Program-made: the position numbers and the translations under genes
Shown here: in pieces, positions 34,382-43,655 of the stretch
Numbering within the stretch: position 1 is the stretch's first letter
Layout of the letters: the number at the start of each line of letters is the position of its first letter
The notes under the pieces: model-generated
What the model saw: only the letters and a program-made list of their open reading frames with translations
Databases searched by the model: none
What the model was told of the DNA's origin: nothing
Assembly: GCF_014191715.1 (NCBI RefSeq)
Contig: NZ_JACHWY010000001.1
Span: 372,001 to 436,000 of the forward strand
Length of the DNA: 64,000 nt
Reading direction: 5' to 3'
Source of the DNA: Litorivivens lipolytica
GTDB taxonomy: Bacteria; Pseudomonadota; Gammaproteobacteria; Pseudomonadales; Spongiibacteraceae

Positions 34382-35494
34382 ATGTCCGGCAATACCTTCG
34401 GAAAACTGTTTACCGTAACCACCTTTGGCGAGAGCCACGGCTTGGCGCTGGGCGCTGTGGTGGACGGCTGCCCGCCCGGACTGGAGCTGACGGAAGCCGA
34501 TCTGCAACGCGATCTCAACCGTCGCAAGCCCGGCACCTCCCGCTATACCACCCAGCGTCGTGAAGACGATGAAGTGAAAATTCTGTCTGGCGTGTTTGAA
34601 GGGAAAACCACGGGCACCGCTATTGGTTTGCTGATTGAAAACACCGATCAGCGCTCCAAGGATTACAGCAAGATCAAGGACCGTTTCCGGCCGATGCACG
34701 CGGACTACACCTATGCGCATAAATACGGTGTACGTGACTACCGCGGTGGCGGGCGCTCCTCAGCCCGTGAAACCGCCATGCGTGTGGCGGCGGGCGCCAT
34801 TGCCAAAAAATACCTGCGCCAGCGCTGCGGTATTGAGGTGCGCGGCTACCTGTCGCAGCTTGGCCCCATTGCCATTGAAAAAGTGGACTGGGACGTGGTC
34901 GAAACCAATCCGTTTTTCTGCCCGGATGAAAGCAAGATCGAATCCATGGAAGGCTTCATGCAGCAATTGCGCAAGGATGGCGATTCCATCGGCGCGCGCT
35001 TGACGATTGTTGCCAACAATGTGCCGCCCGGTTTGGGTGAGCCGGTGTTCGACCGTCTGGATGCAGAACTGGCCCACGCTCTGATGGGTATCAACGCCGT
35101 AAAAGGCGTGGAAATCGGCGCCGGCTTTGATGCGGTAGTCGCTCGGGGTAGTGAGCACCGCGATGAGATTACGCCGCAGGGCTTCAAGAGCAATAACGCC
35201 GGTGGTGTGCTCGGGGGTATAAGTTCCGGTCAGGATATTGTCGCCTCCATCGCCCTCAAACCGACTTCCAGCATTCTGGTGCCCGGTGAAACCATTGATG
35301 TTGATGGCAATCCAGTGGATGTGATTACCACCGGTCGTCACGACCCCTGCGTCGGTATTCGTGCGGTGCCGATTGCCGAAGCGATGGTCGCGCTGGTGCT
35401 GATGGATCACTTCCTGCGTCATCGCGGTCAGAATGCGGATGTGCAGGTCGCGACCCCCGTCGTTCCCGGCGCAACACCTGATTCCGCACGCTGA
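34382..35494 (+). CDS. aroC: Chorismate synthase
   Basis: 370 residues, standard length. [18 protein letters not shown] at the N-terminus, then [10 protein letters not shown] and [10 protein letters not shown], all diagnostic for the FMN-dependent enzyme. It makes chorismate from 5-enolpyruvylshikimate-3-phosphate in the last common step of aromatic biosynthesis. Placed between prmB and an MFS carrier, the order seen in Pseudomonas. The following gene starts three bases after the stop. Confidence 0.97.
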   Translation: MSGNTFGKLFTVTTFGESHGLALGAVVDGCPPGLELTEADLQRDLNRRKPGTSRYTTQRREDDEVKILSGVFEGKTTGTAIGLLIENTDQRSKDYSKIKDRFRPMHADYTYAHKYGVRDYRGGGRSSARETAMRVAAGAIAKKYLRQRCGIEVRGYLSQLGPIAIEKVDWDVVETNPFFCPDESKIESMEGFMQQLRKDGDSIGARLTIVANNVPPGLGEPVFDRLDAELAHALMGINAVKGVEIGAGFDAVVARGSEHRDEITPQGFKSNNAGGVLGGISSGQDIVASIALKPTSSILVPGETIDVDGNPVDVITTGRHDPCVGIRAVPIAEAMVALVLMDHFLRHRGQNADVQVATPVVPGATPDSAR

Positions 35495-35497
35495 GGC

Positions 35498-36643
35498 ATG
35501 CCACTTCCCTACGGCCGACTGTCAGCGTTTTATTTTGCCTACTTTGGTCTGTTGGGGGCCTGGTTACCTTACTGGGGGCTCTACCTTCAGGAGCTGGGTC
35601 ACAGCGCGGTAGCCATTGGCGCCTTGTCGTCGGCGGTTATGGCAACCAAGGTTATTGCGCCGAGCATCTGGGGCTGGTTGGCTGACCGAACCGGTCGCCG
35701 CTCTACCATCATTCGTCTTGGTTCCTTTCTGGCGCTGCTGATTTTTTTCGGCGTATTTTTTCGTTCGGATTTCTGGTGGCTGATGGCGATTGTTATCGGC
35801 TACAGCTTTTTCTGGAATGCGGTACTGGCCCAGTTTGAAGTGGTGACCCTGTCCCATCTGGAAGGGCAGTACCATCGCTACAGTCTGATTCGGGTCTGGG
35901 GTTCGGTGGGTTTTATTGTCACCGTGGCCGGTGTCGGCGCCTTTCTCGATGTGTTTTCTATCCACCTTCTGCCCTGGATCTATGTGGCCCTGCTGGCGGG
36001 CATTTGGTTCAGCAGTCTCACTGTTTCGGAAAAGCCCGGCAACGATCAGGAGGATCAGCGCGAGCACAGTTTGTGGCGGATAGTGTCGTCACCCGTGGTG
36101 CTCGCTTTTCTGCTGATCTGCGCTTTGCTGCAGGTTTCTCACGGGCCGTATTACACCTTTTTCAGTATTCACCTCGAAGCCTTGGGCTACAGCAAAACCA
36201 TCACCGGCATGCTCTGGTCGCTGGGTGTGCTGGCGGAAGTGGTTCTCTTTCTAGTGATGCATCGGATGATGGCGGGCTTTAGTCTGCGCAATATCCTGCT
36301 GGTAAGCCTGTTGTTGTCTGTGATTCGCTGGGCTCTGATCGGCTATTACGCGGACAATGCCGCGATTCTGTTTTTCGCCCAGTTGCTGCACGCGGCAACT
36401 TTTGGCAGTTCCCATGCGGTGGCGGTTGAACTGGTCCGGCGTTTTTTCAAAGGCTACCAGGGGCAGGGCATGGCGCTTTACAGTGGCGTCAGTTTTGGTG
36501 GTGGTGGAGCAATTGGCGCCATCCTCAGTGGGGTGCTGTGGGACTACGGCGCGGAGATTACCTTTCTGATGGCGGTGGCTGCGTCACTGATCGCTTTTGT
36601 GCTGGCCTGGGTTTTTCTGCAAGACCGGCAGCTCGCAGTGTGA
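35498..36643 (+). CDS. MFS transporter, HcaT-like
   Basis: 381 residues with about 12 hydrophobic segments. LADRTGRRSTIIRLG between the second and third segments is the MFS loop motif. The start is close behind aroC (ATG 35498). The pattern fits the MFS_1-like/HcaT branch, whose members carry 3-phenylpropionate, nucleosides or oligosaccharides; no substrate can be assigned here. It is probably co-transcribed with aroC, but a functional link is not evident. Confidence 0.85.
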   Translation: MPLPYGRLSAFYFAYFGLLGAWLPYWGLYLQELGHSAVAIGALSSAVMATKVIAPSIWGWLADRTGRRSTIIRLGSFLALLIFFGVFFRSDFWWLMAIVIGYSFFWNAVLAQFEVVTLSHLEGQYHRYSLIRVWGSVGFIVTVAGVGAFLDVFSIHLLPWIYVALLAGIWFSSLTVSEKPGNDQEDQREHSLWRIVSSPVVLAFLLICALLQVSHGPYYTFFSIHLEALGYSKTITGMLWSLGVLAEVVLFLVMHRMMAGFSLRNILLVSLLLSVIRWALIGYYADNAAILFFAQLLHAATFGSSHAVAVELVRRFFKGYQGQGMALYSGVSFGGGGAIGAILSGVLWDYGAEITFLMAVAASLIAFVLAWVFLQDRQLAV

Positions 36644-36729
36644 TCTTTGCAGCGTTTAATTGCTTGGCCTGAACCGGGGCCGCAGGTAACATAGCCTTCC
36701 ATAACAATTTCTCAGGAAAAGAGACCGTT

Positions 36730-37149
36730 ATGGCAGAATCAATCGTGTACGGCTGCATTCGCGATATGGTGGGTGGCCGGGATGAGGCGCAAGAGCGCCG
36801 ATTGACCAATCGCACTGTGATGAATAGCCTGCCCAGCGCCGACAGCTGGCCGCTTCTTTCCCGTGAAATGTTCTCGCCGTCTCCCTCTGCGATTGATCTC
36901 GACGATGTGCATACCGACGTGATTCATTTCGGCAGTTCCTACAAGGCCATCGAACACGAGTGGAATACCTGGATCAAACAGTTTGAGCACGTGTTGCGCG
37001 GCATGTACTGGGTGTCGGCCACTGTGCACCTTGAAACCCTCTACAACGGCGTGCACACCTTTGTCTGGGAAACAGATTCCGACTATCACGAGCCGAACAG
37101 CTCCAATATGTCCATGCGCTGCGAGTGGACCCACGAAGCGTCATTCTAA
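36730..37149 (+). CDS. Conserved hypothetical protein
   Basis: 139 residues, soluble, no signal peptide. Tryptophan- and histidine-rich central part (EHEWNTWIKQFEHVLRGMYWV) and an end reading SMRCEWTHEASF. AGGA ten bases upstream of the ATG. I do not recognise the family. The frame is clean and codon use matches its neighbours. Confidence 0.72.
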   Translation: MAESIVYGCIRDMVGGRDEAQERRLTNRTVMNSLPSADSWPLLSREMFSPSPSAIDLDDVHTDVIHFGSSYKAIEHEWNTWIKQFEHVLRGMYWVSATVHLETLYNGVHTFVWETDSDYHEPNSSNMSMRCEWTHEASF

Positions 37150-37160
37150 GCGAGCTATTT

Positions 37161-37376
37161 TTGAGTTTACCTGAGCTTTACCGCCGTTGGCGGAAGTACA
37201 GCACGCCGGCGCTGGCGGTGCTGGCGACGGCCTTGCTGGTTTGGTCGACTGTGCACATCTTTGATGTGCCGGTCAGTGAAGTGCTGAGCTTTCTGGCGGT
37301 TTGTGTCGGCGGGGTATTGGTGATCATGGTGCTGGCGCTGGGCGCCAGCTGGATTGTCAGAAAACTGCGTCAGTAG
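37161..37376 (+). CDS. Small two-span membrane protein, hypothetical
   Basis: 71 residues from a TTG at 37161 (MSLPELYRRWRKYSTP). An in-frame GTG at 37125 would add 12 residues and overlap the preceding gene. Two hydrophobic helices lie at about 17-33 and 40-63, with a basic C-terminus. The start choice rests on avoiding the overlap and on the natural amphipathic N-terminus. Function unknown. Confidence 0.6.
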   Translation: MSLPELYRRWRKYSTPALAVLATALLVWSTVHIFDVPVSEVLSFLAVCVGGVLVIMVLALGASWIVRKLRQ

Positions 37377-37379
37377 CGT

Positions 37380-37889
37380 TTACTTCAAATCGATTTCAAC
37401 ACTCAGCTGTTCGCTGATTGCCTCAAGAGCATCTTCCAGTTCATCCCGGTCAACACCCTCAGGTACCTGAATTTCAGCGCTGGCTTCAAATAGTGCTTCG
37501 CCGGTCATCGGCGCAGAGGTGATCTCGGTGTGCATGTCGATCACGTTGATCTGGTGGCGAGCGAGGGCGCGAGAGACTTCGCGGACGATGCCGGGGCGGT
37601 CATTGCCGACGATATGGAGAAATACGCCGCTATCAGTGGTGCTGTCTTCGTCGCTGGCCTGGCTGACGATGGTCAGGCCGTGGGAGGAGAGGGCTTCAAG
37701 GGCCTGACGGAGGCTTTCCTGTTGTTCTGGGGCGACCGCGACGCGCACTACGCCGGCAAATTGTCCGGATAACTGACTCATCCGGCTCTCCAGCCAGTTG
37801 CCACCATGGTCGGCAACGGTGGTCGACAGCTTCTCAACCAGACCCGGCTGATCGCGGCCAATAAAGGTGAAGACAACTGATTGGCTCAC
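37380..37889 (-). CDS. Tandem ACT-domain regulator, GcvR-like
   Basis: 169 residues from the GTG at 37889, which has GGAG six bases upstream; the TTG at 37901 is a poorer start. Two ACT domains: the first starts VVFTFIGRDQPGLVEKLS, the second FLHIVGNDRPGIVREVSRALA. Tandem ACT proteins of this size include GcvR, the repressor partner in glycine-cleavage control, and related small-ligand sensors. No DNA-binding motif is present, so it would act through another protein. No gcv genes lie in the window, so GcvR is a family call only. Confidence 0.84.
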   Translation of the reverse strand: MSQSVVFTFIGRDQPGLVEKLSTTVADHGGNWLESRMSQLSGQFAGVVRVAVAPEQQESLRQALEALSSHGLTIVSQASDEDSTTDSGVFLHIVGNDRPGIVREVSRALARHQINVIDMHTEITSAPMTGEALFEASAEIQVPEGVDRDELEDALEAISEQLSVEIDLK

Positions 37890-37980
37890 ATTTGGCTCCA
37901 AAACTTGATTTTCCGTGGGAGTATAGTAGGTTTAGCGATTGATATGTAAGCTCTTTTGTGAGGCATCACAAGGACTGGAC

Positions 37981-38289
37981 ATGCGAGTCATTGTAGACTT
38001 CTGCATTATCCCCTTGGGAACCGGAGACGGCCTGTCGTTGTCTCCCTATATTGCGGAATGCCAGCGCATTCTGGAGGCCTCCAAATTGGATCACACGCTT
38101 CATGCCTATGGCACCAATATTGAGGGGGAGTGGGAAGCGGTGATGGCGGCGGTTAAACGCTGTCATATGCGGGTTCACGAGATGGGCGCACAGCGTATCA
38201 GTAGTACCTTGAAGGTTGGTACCCGGATAGATCGGGTGCAAACCATGCAAGACAAAATTAGTAGTGTCGAGAAGTTATTAAGTGAATAG
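37981..38289 (+). CDS. MTH1187-family thiamine-binding protein
   Basis: 102 residues from ATG 37981 (AAGGA upstream); the earlier frame start at 37939 is rejected. The protein begins MRVIVDFCIIPLGTG and contains SLSPYIAECQ and LHAYGTNIEGEW, then ISSTLKVGTR, matching the small ferredoxin-fold MTH1187/YqgV family that binds thiamine or its derivatives. The stop overlaps the next gene's GTG by eight bases, so the two are coupled. Confidence 0.85.
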   Translation: MRVIVDFCIIPLGTGDGLSLSPYIAECQRILEASKLDHTLHAYGTNIEGEWEAVMAAVKRCHMRVHEMGAQRISSTLKVGTRIDRVQTMQDKISSVEKLLSE

Positions 38290-39127
38290 CACAGCACAAT
38301 ACCAAAATAATAAAGCTGTCATACAAATCAGTATCATTGTCGCGCTTGTCGCAGGTCTTGTCGCCTGTATTCAGCCCGCCAAGCCAACCTGGTCTGATAT
38401 GCAGCAGGCGGAACACCGCAGCCACGCCAACATCATGCGTGATGAGTACCGTCATCCCACCGAGACGCTCGCCTTTTTTGAGGTGGAGCCCTGTCATACT
38501 GTGGTTGAAATTTGGCCGGGCGCCGGTTGGTATACGGAAATACTGGCACCGGTTTTGCGCTCTTGTGGGACGCTGCATGCCGCGCATTTCTCCCCCGCGA
38601 GCGACGTACCTTACTTCCGCAAGTCGCTTGAAAACTACAAGCAGAAACTGGCTGACAATCCCCGTATTTACGATGCGGTGGTGCTGTCGGTTCTGCAGCC
38701 CCCCAGTTTTACCCGCATGATTTCACCGGGTACCGCAGATCGTGTGCTGACCTTCCGCAACGTGCATAATTGGCTGAAGGCCGGCACGGCGGAGCAGGTA
38801 TTTGCCTCGGCCTTTGAAGCGCTGAAGCCGGGCGGTGTATTTGGTGTGGTAGAGCACCGTGCGAAGCCGGGAACCGACCTGCAGACTATGATTGATTCGG
38901 GCTATGTCACCGAGGCCAAGGTAGTACAATTGGCAGAAGCTGCCGGCTTTAAATTGCTTGCTCGCTCGGAAATCAACGCCAACCCGTTGGATGATACAGT
39001 TTATCCCAAGGGTGTCTGGACCTTGCCGCCCTCATTGCGACTGGGCGACGAAGATCGCATGAAATACCTCGCCATTGGCGAAAGTGACCGGATGACGCTG
39101 AAGTTCGTGAAGCCTGCCAATGGCTGA
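38282..39127 (+). CDS. SAM-methyltransferase-fold protein with lipoprotein-type signal
   Basis: 281 residues from a GTG (38282) overlapping the upstream gene. Residues 13-29 form a hydrophobic segment ending LVAC, a possible lipobox with Cys29. The remainder is a Rossmann-like methyltransferase: VVEIWPGAGWYTEILAP is motif I, and FEALKPGGVFGVVEHRA is the post-motif III region. A SAM enzyme carrying an export signal is odd because SAM is cytosolic; it may be a membrane-tethered cytosolic protein or have a non-methylating role. Coupled to yheU downstream (eight-base overlap). Confidence 0.78.
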   Translation: MNSTAQYQNNKAVIQISIIVALVAGLVACIQPAKPTWSDMQQAEHRSHANIMRDEYRHPTETLAFFEVEPCHTVVEIWPGAGWYTEILAPVLRSCGTLHAAHFSPASDVPYFRKSLENYKQKLADNPRIYDAVVLSVLQPPSFTRMISPGTADRVLTFRNVHNWLKAGTAEQVFASAFEALKPGGVFGVVEHRAKPGTDLQTMIDSGYVTEAKVVQLAEAAGFKLLARSEINANPLDDTVYPKGVWTLPPSLRLGDEDRMKYLAIGESDRMTLKFVKPANG

Positions 39128-39350
39128 TGATGCGCCTGACATGGTTGAAATTCCCTGGCAGAAACTCACGCCAGAGGCCTTGCAGGGGCTGCTAGAAGAA
39201 CTCGTTACCCGCGATGGCACCGATTACGGTGAAGTTGAACTTAGCATGGACGAGAAAGTCGCCCGCTTACGCAAGGCGCTGGAAGACAAACGTGCGGTCA
39301 TCGCGTTCTCTCCTGAAACGGAAAGTTGGGTTGTACAGTCGCGGGATTGA
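39120..39350 (+). CDS. yheU: YheU family protein
   Basis: 76 residues. [29 protein letters not shown] matches the YheU (UPF0270) family, small acidic proteins of unknown function that are widely conserved in gammaproteobacteria. It overlaps the methyltransferase-like gene upstream and its TGA shares a base with the tusA ATG, so it is part of a coupled chain from 37981 to 39592. Confidence 0.88.
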   Translation: MADDAPDMVEIPWQKLTPEALQGLLEELVTRDGTDYGEVELSMDEKVARLRKALEDKRAVIAFSPETESWVVQSRD

Positions 39351-39592
39351 TGATGAGTGAGTGTGATTCCCGGCTGGATACCTCTGGCCTGTTTTGTCCC
39401 GAACCCGTAATGATGCTGCACAGCCGAATCCGTGATATGGCTGAGGGCGAAACGGTTGAAGTGTTAGCAACGGATCCCGCAACAACCCGCGATATTCCCA
39501 AATTCTGCACCTTTCTTGGCCATGAGCTGTATTTTCAGGCCGAGGAGGGGGGGCACTATATCTACCGCGTACGCAAAGGCGCGGGCGACTGA
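39350..39592 (+). CDS. tusA: Sulfurtransferase TusA-like protein
   Basis: 80 residues from the ATG at 39350 (tandem ATGs; the second at 39353 gives MSECDSRLD). The longer frame from 39326 is inside yheU. The SirA/TusA signature is complete: [20 protein letters not shown] with the persulfide-carrying Cys, then [12 protein letters not shown]. TusA relays sulfur for tRNA thiolation and cofactor synthesis. Last gene of the coupled chain. Confidence 0.9.
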   Translation: MMSECDSRLDTSGLFCPEPVMMLHSRIRDMAEGETVEVLATDPATTRDIPKFCTFLGHELYFQAEEGGHYIYRVRKGAGD

Positions 39593-39615
39593 TTCCCAGT
39601 AAGCCGCCCTGTTAT

Positions 39616-40299
39616 CTATTCCAGTAGTCGTTCCAGTGCCCGGACCGCGACTGGATCTCCTGCTTTGATCTGATTGGCGATGTGGTATTGGAAAAAATAT
39701 CTGAATCCCGGTTGGGTCTGGGCCGCATAGAGACAACTATCACCGGGCAGAATCGGTGTATGGGTCTGTTTTTCGGGGTCCGCCAGCATGGCTTGAAAGT
39801 CGCCATTGGCTAGCAGCTGCCAGCTTCTCACCTCATATAGCGCCAGATGCTGGGCGACGATGCACGCGGCGTGGCTGCCGATGGTGTCGGGAAGTTCCTG
39901 CACGACCGTTTTAGGATCGAGATTCTCGCGGTGATAGTGTTCCCGGGCAGTTTGCAGTTCTGCAATTTTGGGGGCCGGGGGCTCGGTAAAAATGACTTCG
40001 CTGACCGGGTCGTAATAGCCTTCAAAGCGACCGCTATCCGGGTCGGTTAGCGCCGTGCTTTTTACCACGCCATTCAGCCAAGGCAGCAGGGCGACGACTT
40101 CACCATCATTCTGAATTCCCCAGCATAAGATCTTGCCGGCGAACAGTTTTTCCCTTGAAAGTGCATGATGTGAGTAAAGAATGCATAGCCCGTCATGCTC
40201 CGGGACAATGCGTGTGATTCGCTCGAGTTCCCGGTCTTTCTTTTTCTGCGGGAATGGAACCACATTAGCCGAGGGTGTTGCTGCTTCACGTGGGGCCAT
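39616..40299 (-). CDS. Conserved hypothetical protein
   Basis: 227 residues from the ATG at 40299, which is preceded by GGGAGG at an ideal distance. A longer frame to 40830 runs antisense through the next gene and is rejected. After a Pro/Lys-rich N-terminal tail the protein contains HHALSREKLFAGKILCWGI, then alternating beta-type segments (VVALLPWLNGVVKS). It ends with a helical part (FFQYHIANQIKAGDPVAVRALERLLE). No family recognised. Single gene, divergent from the cyclotransferase gene. Confidence 0.75.
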   Translation of the reverse strand: MAPREAATPSANVVPFPQKKKDRELERITRIVPEHDGLCILYSHHALSREKLFAGKILCWGIQNDGEVVALLPWLNGVVKSTALTDPDSGRFEGYYDPVSEVIFTEPPAPKIAELQTAREHYHRENLDPKTVVQELPDTIGSHAACIVAQHLALYEVRSWQLLANGDFQAMLADPEKQTHTPILPGDSCLYAAQTQPGFRYFFQYHIANQIKAGDPVAVRALERLLE

Positions 40300-40413
40300 A
40301 GTGCCTCCCGATTTCACAGTAATGCCTTTCAGCGACGTCTTCAGTATACCGATTTCCCCAAGGGGGCAAAGCATTTTGTTAGAATGCGCCGCAACTCTCC
40401 AAGCAGGCCCGGT

Positions 40414-40908
40414 ATGAGCGATTATTACTTTGCCTATGGCTCTAACATGAACCCTGAGCGGATGCGGGCTCGGGGTCTGGCGTTTACCCGGTTTGAGGCC
40501 GGGCGGCTGAGCGGTTTCCGCCTCAGTTTTAATAAGCGCGCGCACAACAAGACCGGCATTGCCTACGCCAATATCTCCCGGGATCCAGACGGCTTGGTGG
40601 AGGGCGTGCTTTACCAGCTGGAAGGCGATATTCAGGTGATGGACCCCTTCGAGGGCACGCCGGTGCGCTACAGTCGCGAGCTGTTTGCAATTGAAACAGC
40701 GGTGGGAGTGACCTGGGCATGGGTCTATGTCGCAAACCCGGCGTATATCGCTGACGCGCTGAGCGTTGAAGAAAACTACCTCAATCACCTGCTGAGTGCG
40801 GGTGAGTTGCTGAGTGAGGCTTACCGACAACAGCTGGCGCAGTTAGCTCCGGTACTCGCGAGCACCGCGCCGCAGGATCGGGAAACCGGGTTGCGCTTTA
40901 ATGTCTGA
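40414..40908 (+). CDS. Gamma-glutamylcyclotransferase family protein
   Basis: 164 residues from ATG 40414; the longer frame from 40195 is antisense to the neighbouring gene. YFAYGSNMNPERM is the substrate-binding loop and the catalytic Glu lies in DPFEGTPVRYSRE. The family cyclises gamma-glutamyl amino acids or gamma-glutamylamines to 5-oxoproline. The stop overlaps the EpmC start by eight bases, beginning a coupled run that ends at 43493. Confidence 0.88.
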   Translation: MSDYYFAYGSNMNPERMRARGLAFTRFEAGRLSGFRLSFNKRAHNKTGIAYANISRDPDGLVEGVLYQLEGDIQVMDPFEGTPVRYSRELFAIETAVGVTWAWVYVANPAYIADALSVEENYLNHLLSAGELLSEAYRQQLAQLAPVLASTAPQDRETGLRFNV

Positions 40909-41488
40909 AGCGCTCGCCAAAATACCCACCTCAGCCTCAGCCCCTGTCGGTGATGACACCGCCACGCTGGTGCGTATCGTCAGGGTATTTAATAGCGAGT
41001 TCACCGAACTTAATACGACGCTTTGTCCCGGGGCTGCGGAGCCGCTCTATTTGCCGGCAGATGATTTGCAGGGGGCGCGGATTTTCAGCCGTGAAGACTT
41101 TCCCGCCAGTGCCCTGCACGAAGTTGCTCACTGGTGCATTGCTGGTAAGGCACGTCGCCAGCAAGTGGATTTCGGCTATTGGTACGCTCAGGATGGGCGC
41201 AACGCAGAGCAGCAGCGGGCGTTTCAGCGGGTAGAGGTCAAGCCGCAGGCGATTGAATGGGCCTTGAGCCGGGCGGTGGGGCTGAACTTTCGCGTCAGTA
41301 TCGACAACCTCAATGGTGAGACGATCGACCCCTTCGGTTTTGAACTGGCAGTCTGGCAACAGGCGAGGTATTACCATCGTGTGGGCTTGCCTAAGCGAGC
41401 GGAGCGTTTTTACCGCGCCTTGCGCAAGGAATTTGACGCGCCGGTTCCGCCCGTTTCACTGGCGGTGCTGCGAGGCCAGGGGCTGTGA
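40901..41488 (+). CDS. epmC: Elongation factor P hydroxylase
   Basis: 195 residues. ALHEVAHWCIAGKARRQQVDFGYWY carries the metal-binding His-Glu-x-x-His pattern of EpmC (YfcM), and VEVKPQAIEWALSRA follows as in the family. EpmC hydroxylates the beta-lysylated residue of EF-P after EpmA and EpmB act; those genes and efp are not in this window. It overlaps genes on both sides, by eight bases upstream and four downstream. Confidence 0.9.
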   Translation: MSEALAKIPTSASAPVGDDTATLVRIVRVFNSEFTELNTTLCPGAAEPLYLPADDLQGARIFSREDFPASALHEVAHWCIAGKARRQQVDFGYWYAQDGRNAEQQRAFQRVEVKPQAIEWALSRAVGLNFRVSIDNLNGETIDPFGFELAVWQQARYYHRVGLPKRAERFYRALRKEFDAPVPPVSLAVLRGQGL

Positions 41489-42384
41489 GTCGGCTTTACT
41501 GCATCGACGCCTCGATCTATATCTTTCGGGCTTACTTTTCCATGCCTGACCGCTGGTTCAATGAAGACGGTTACAGTTTGAATGCGGTCTACGGCTACGC
41601 TCGCTTTTTGGTTAACTTTATCCGTGAAACCCGGCCGGAATACCTTATGGCCGCCTATGATGAAAGTCTGGGCAGTGGGTATCGGCACGAGCTTTACCCC
41701 GACTACAAAAGCAATCGCGTCTTGCCCGACGACGCGCTGGCCTTTCAGTTGCATGCCTGCCGCCAGTTGGGGGAAGTGATGGGCGTCGCCAGTTATGCGG
41801 GCGAACGTTTTGAGGCCGATGACTATATCGCGGCGGCCGCGCGCCTGGCCGGACGCGAAGCGCTGCCAGTCACTGTCGTCAGTCGGGATAAGGATCTCGC
41901 GCAGGCTCTGTGTGCAGACCATGACGAGTGGTGGGATTACGCGGCGGATCGGCGAATCAGCAAGGCCGAGTGGGAAGTTGGTCAGGGTTTGAGAGTCGAT
42001 CAAGTTGCCGACTGGCTGGCCTTGATGGGCGACACGATTGACGCGATACCCGGAGTACCCGGTATTGGCAAAAAAACGGCGACGGTATTGTTGGCGAAGT
42101 TTGGTGATATCGATGGCCTGTATGCTTCTCTCGATCGCTTGGAAGAGGCGCCTGTCCGAGGCGTTGCGCGACTGCGTCAAGCCTTGCTCGAGCATAAGGA
42201 ACAGGTCTATCTGGCTCGCTCCTTAACACGCTTGAATGACAAGGCTTTGCGACTTCGCAGTTGCAAGGCCTTTCGCTACCAGCGCCCCAAAGGTGCAAAG
42301 CTGGAGACCTGTCTGCGCGATATCGGCTGTGGTGATCGCTGGATCGCCAGTCTCCTAAAGGATTTTGAAAACGCATGGGTCTGA
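41485..42384 (+). CDS. 5'-3' exonuclease / flap-endonuclease-like protein
   Basis: 299 residues from a GTG (41485) overlapping the epmC stop. N-terminal PIN-like domain with acidic metal ligands in LYCIDASIYIFRAY, FEADDYIA and SRDKDLAQ. The helix-3-turn-helix DNA clamp is GDTIDAIPGVPGIGKKTA. It corresponds to the exonuclease domain of Pol I standing alone, like ExoIX/Xni. Expected role: removal of 5' flaps or RNA primers. It overlaps pdxB by ten bases. Confidence 0.9.
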   Translation: MSRLYCIDASIYIFRAYFSMPDRWFNEDGYSLNAVYGYARFLVNFIRETRPEYLMAAYDESLGSGYRHELYPDYKSNRVLPDDALAFQLHACRQLGEVMGVASYAGERFEADDYIAAAARLAGREALPVTVVSRDKDLAQALCADHDEWWDYAADRRISKAEWEVGQGLRVDQVADWLALMGDTIDAIPGVPGIGKKTATVLLAKFGDIDGLYASLDRLEEAPVRGVARLRQALLEHKEQVYLARSLTRLNDKALRLRSCKAFRYQRPKGAKLETCLRDIGCGDRWIASLLKDFENAWV

Positions 42385-43493
42385 TACTGGTTGATGAAAA
42401 TATTCCGGCCGCGGAGGCGCTGCTGTCCGGATTCGGCGAGGTGCGCCGTTTTCGCGGGCGGGAGTTGACGGCCGAGGCCGTAAAGCCGGCCGATGCCTTA
42501 CTGGTGCGTTCGGTCACCCGCGTTAATTCAGACTTGCTCGAAGATAGCCGGGTGCGATTTGTCGGCTCGACCACCATCGGTACAGATCACCTGGATACCG
42601 ACTGGCTAGAACAAAACGGTATTCACTGGTGCAGTGCGCCGGGCAGCAATGCCCATTCGGTGGTGGATTATGTGTTAAGTGCGGTGTGCGTGCTGCCCGG
42701 GCTGTTGGAAAAACTGCTCGGCGGTGGCCGGGTGGGGATTGTGGGTTATGGCAACGTTGGTTCGCGCCTGCATCACCGGCTGGCGGCACTGGGTATCGAC
42801 TGCCTGGCCTATGACCCCTTGCTGAACGAAACCCAGTGCCCGATATCGTCGGCATTGCCCGCAGTGCTTAACAGCCCGCTGGTGTGCCTGCATACTCCGT
42901 TGACCCGTAGCGGGCCTCATCCGACGGCGGGCATGCTGTCACTGGATGATCTGCTCGTCTTGCCGCAGGGCGCGGTCTTGCTAAATGCCGGGCGCGGCGA
43001 AGTGCTGCCGAATGACTTATTGCTGGCGCTATTGGATAAACGGCCAGATATTCAGCTGGTATTGGATGTTTGGGAGAACGAACCTGCGATATCGACCGAA
43101 CTGCTGGCTCGCTGCACCCTCGGCACGCCGCATATTGCGGGTTACAGTCAGGATGGAAAGTGGTTGGGCGTGAAAATGGTGGCCAAGGCATTGGCAAACC
43201 AATGGGGTGTATTGCTGCCACAGGTAAAGCCTGAATTTCTGGTGTCGGCGCCCAGCGTTACGCTGAAGCCGAAACAGCACTCGTCAGAACTGATTCGACA
43301 AGCTGTGTTGGCTGCTTATGATGTGCGCGATGACCACAATCGGCTGCAGCGAGCATTTCAGGCAGGCAAGGATTTTGACGAGCTGCGCCGGACATATCCG
43401 GCGCGACGGGAAATATCAGAGCTAAATGTTAGCGTAGAGGGCGAGTTGCCCTCGGAGTCACGACAGGTGCTTGCGGCGTTGCGAGTGGTCTAG
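42375..43493 (+). CDS. pdxB: 4-phosphoerythronate dehydrogenase
   Basis: 372 residues, longer than simple 2-hydroxyacid dehydrogenases because of the PdxB-specific C-terminal dimerisation domain. LVDENIPAAEALL at the N-terminus, GIVGYGNVGSRL as the NAD site, then LNAGRGEV, WENEP and GTPHIAGYS with the catalytic Arg, Glu and His. It oxidises 4-phosphoerythronate in pyridoxal phosphate synthesis. Last gene of the coupled run from 40414; its end overlaps the convergent PA1571-like gene by 36 bases. Confidence 0.95.
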   Translation: MGLILVDENIPAAEALLSGFGEVRRFRGRELTAEAVKPADALLVRSVTRVNSDLLEDSRVRFVGSTTIGTDHLDTDWLEQNGIHWCSAPGSNAHSVVDYVLSAVCVLPGLLEKLLGGGRVGIVGYGNVGSRLHHRLAALGIDCLAYDPLLNETQCPISSALPAVLNSPLVCLHTPLTRSGPHPTAGMLSLDDLLVLPQGAVLLNAGRGEVLPNDLLLALLDKRPDIQLVLDVWENEPAISTELLARCTLGTPHIAGYSQDGKWLGVKMVAKALANQWGVLLPQVKPEFLVSAPSVTLKPKQHSSELIRQAVLAAYDVRDDHNRLQRAFQAGKDFDELRRTYPARREISELNVSVEGELPSESRQVLAALRVV

Positions 43494-43655
43494 GGCGTTG
43501 TGTTGGCGGCTGCTTTCAAGCTCTTCGCAGGCCTCTTTGATCATTTCCCGGGTAATGGGAATTTCACGACCCTGGTCGTCAATAATGGCCCCTTGAAAGT
43601 AATTTTCCATGGCCGCTTCAGTTGTCGGTGCAGTTCGCTTGTGCATCACATTCAT
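43458..43655 (-). CDS. PA1571-family small protein
   Basis: 65 residues. MENYFQGAIIDDQGREIPITREMIKEACEEL (abbreviated) carries the NYFxGAxIDxxGREIPIT core of the PA1571 family, short proteins found in Pseudomonas relatives, with no known function. The 3' end lies inside the end of pdxB on the opposite strand. An alternative ATG three codons in is possible. Confidence 0.8.
   Translation of the reverse strand: MNVMHKRTAPTTEAAMENYFQGAIIDDQGREIPITREMIKEACEELESSRQHNALDHSQRRKHLS

Noticed and set aside
40300-40830. Upstream extension of the minus-strand gene ending at 39616
   Set aside because: It is antisense to the gamma-glutamylcyclotransferase gene, and GGGAGG just before the ATG at 40299 marks the real start.
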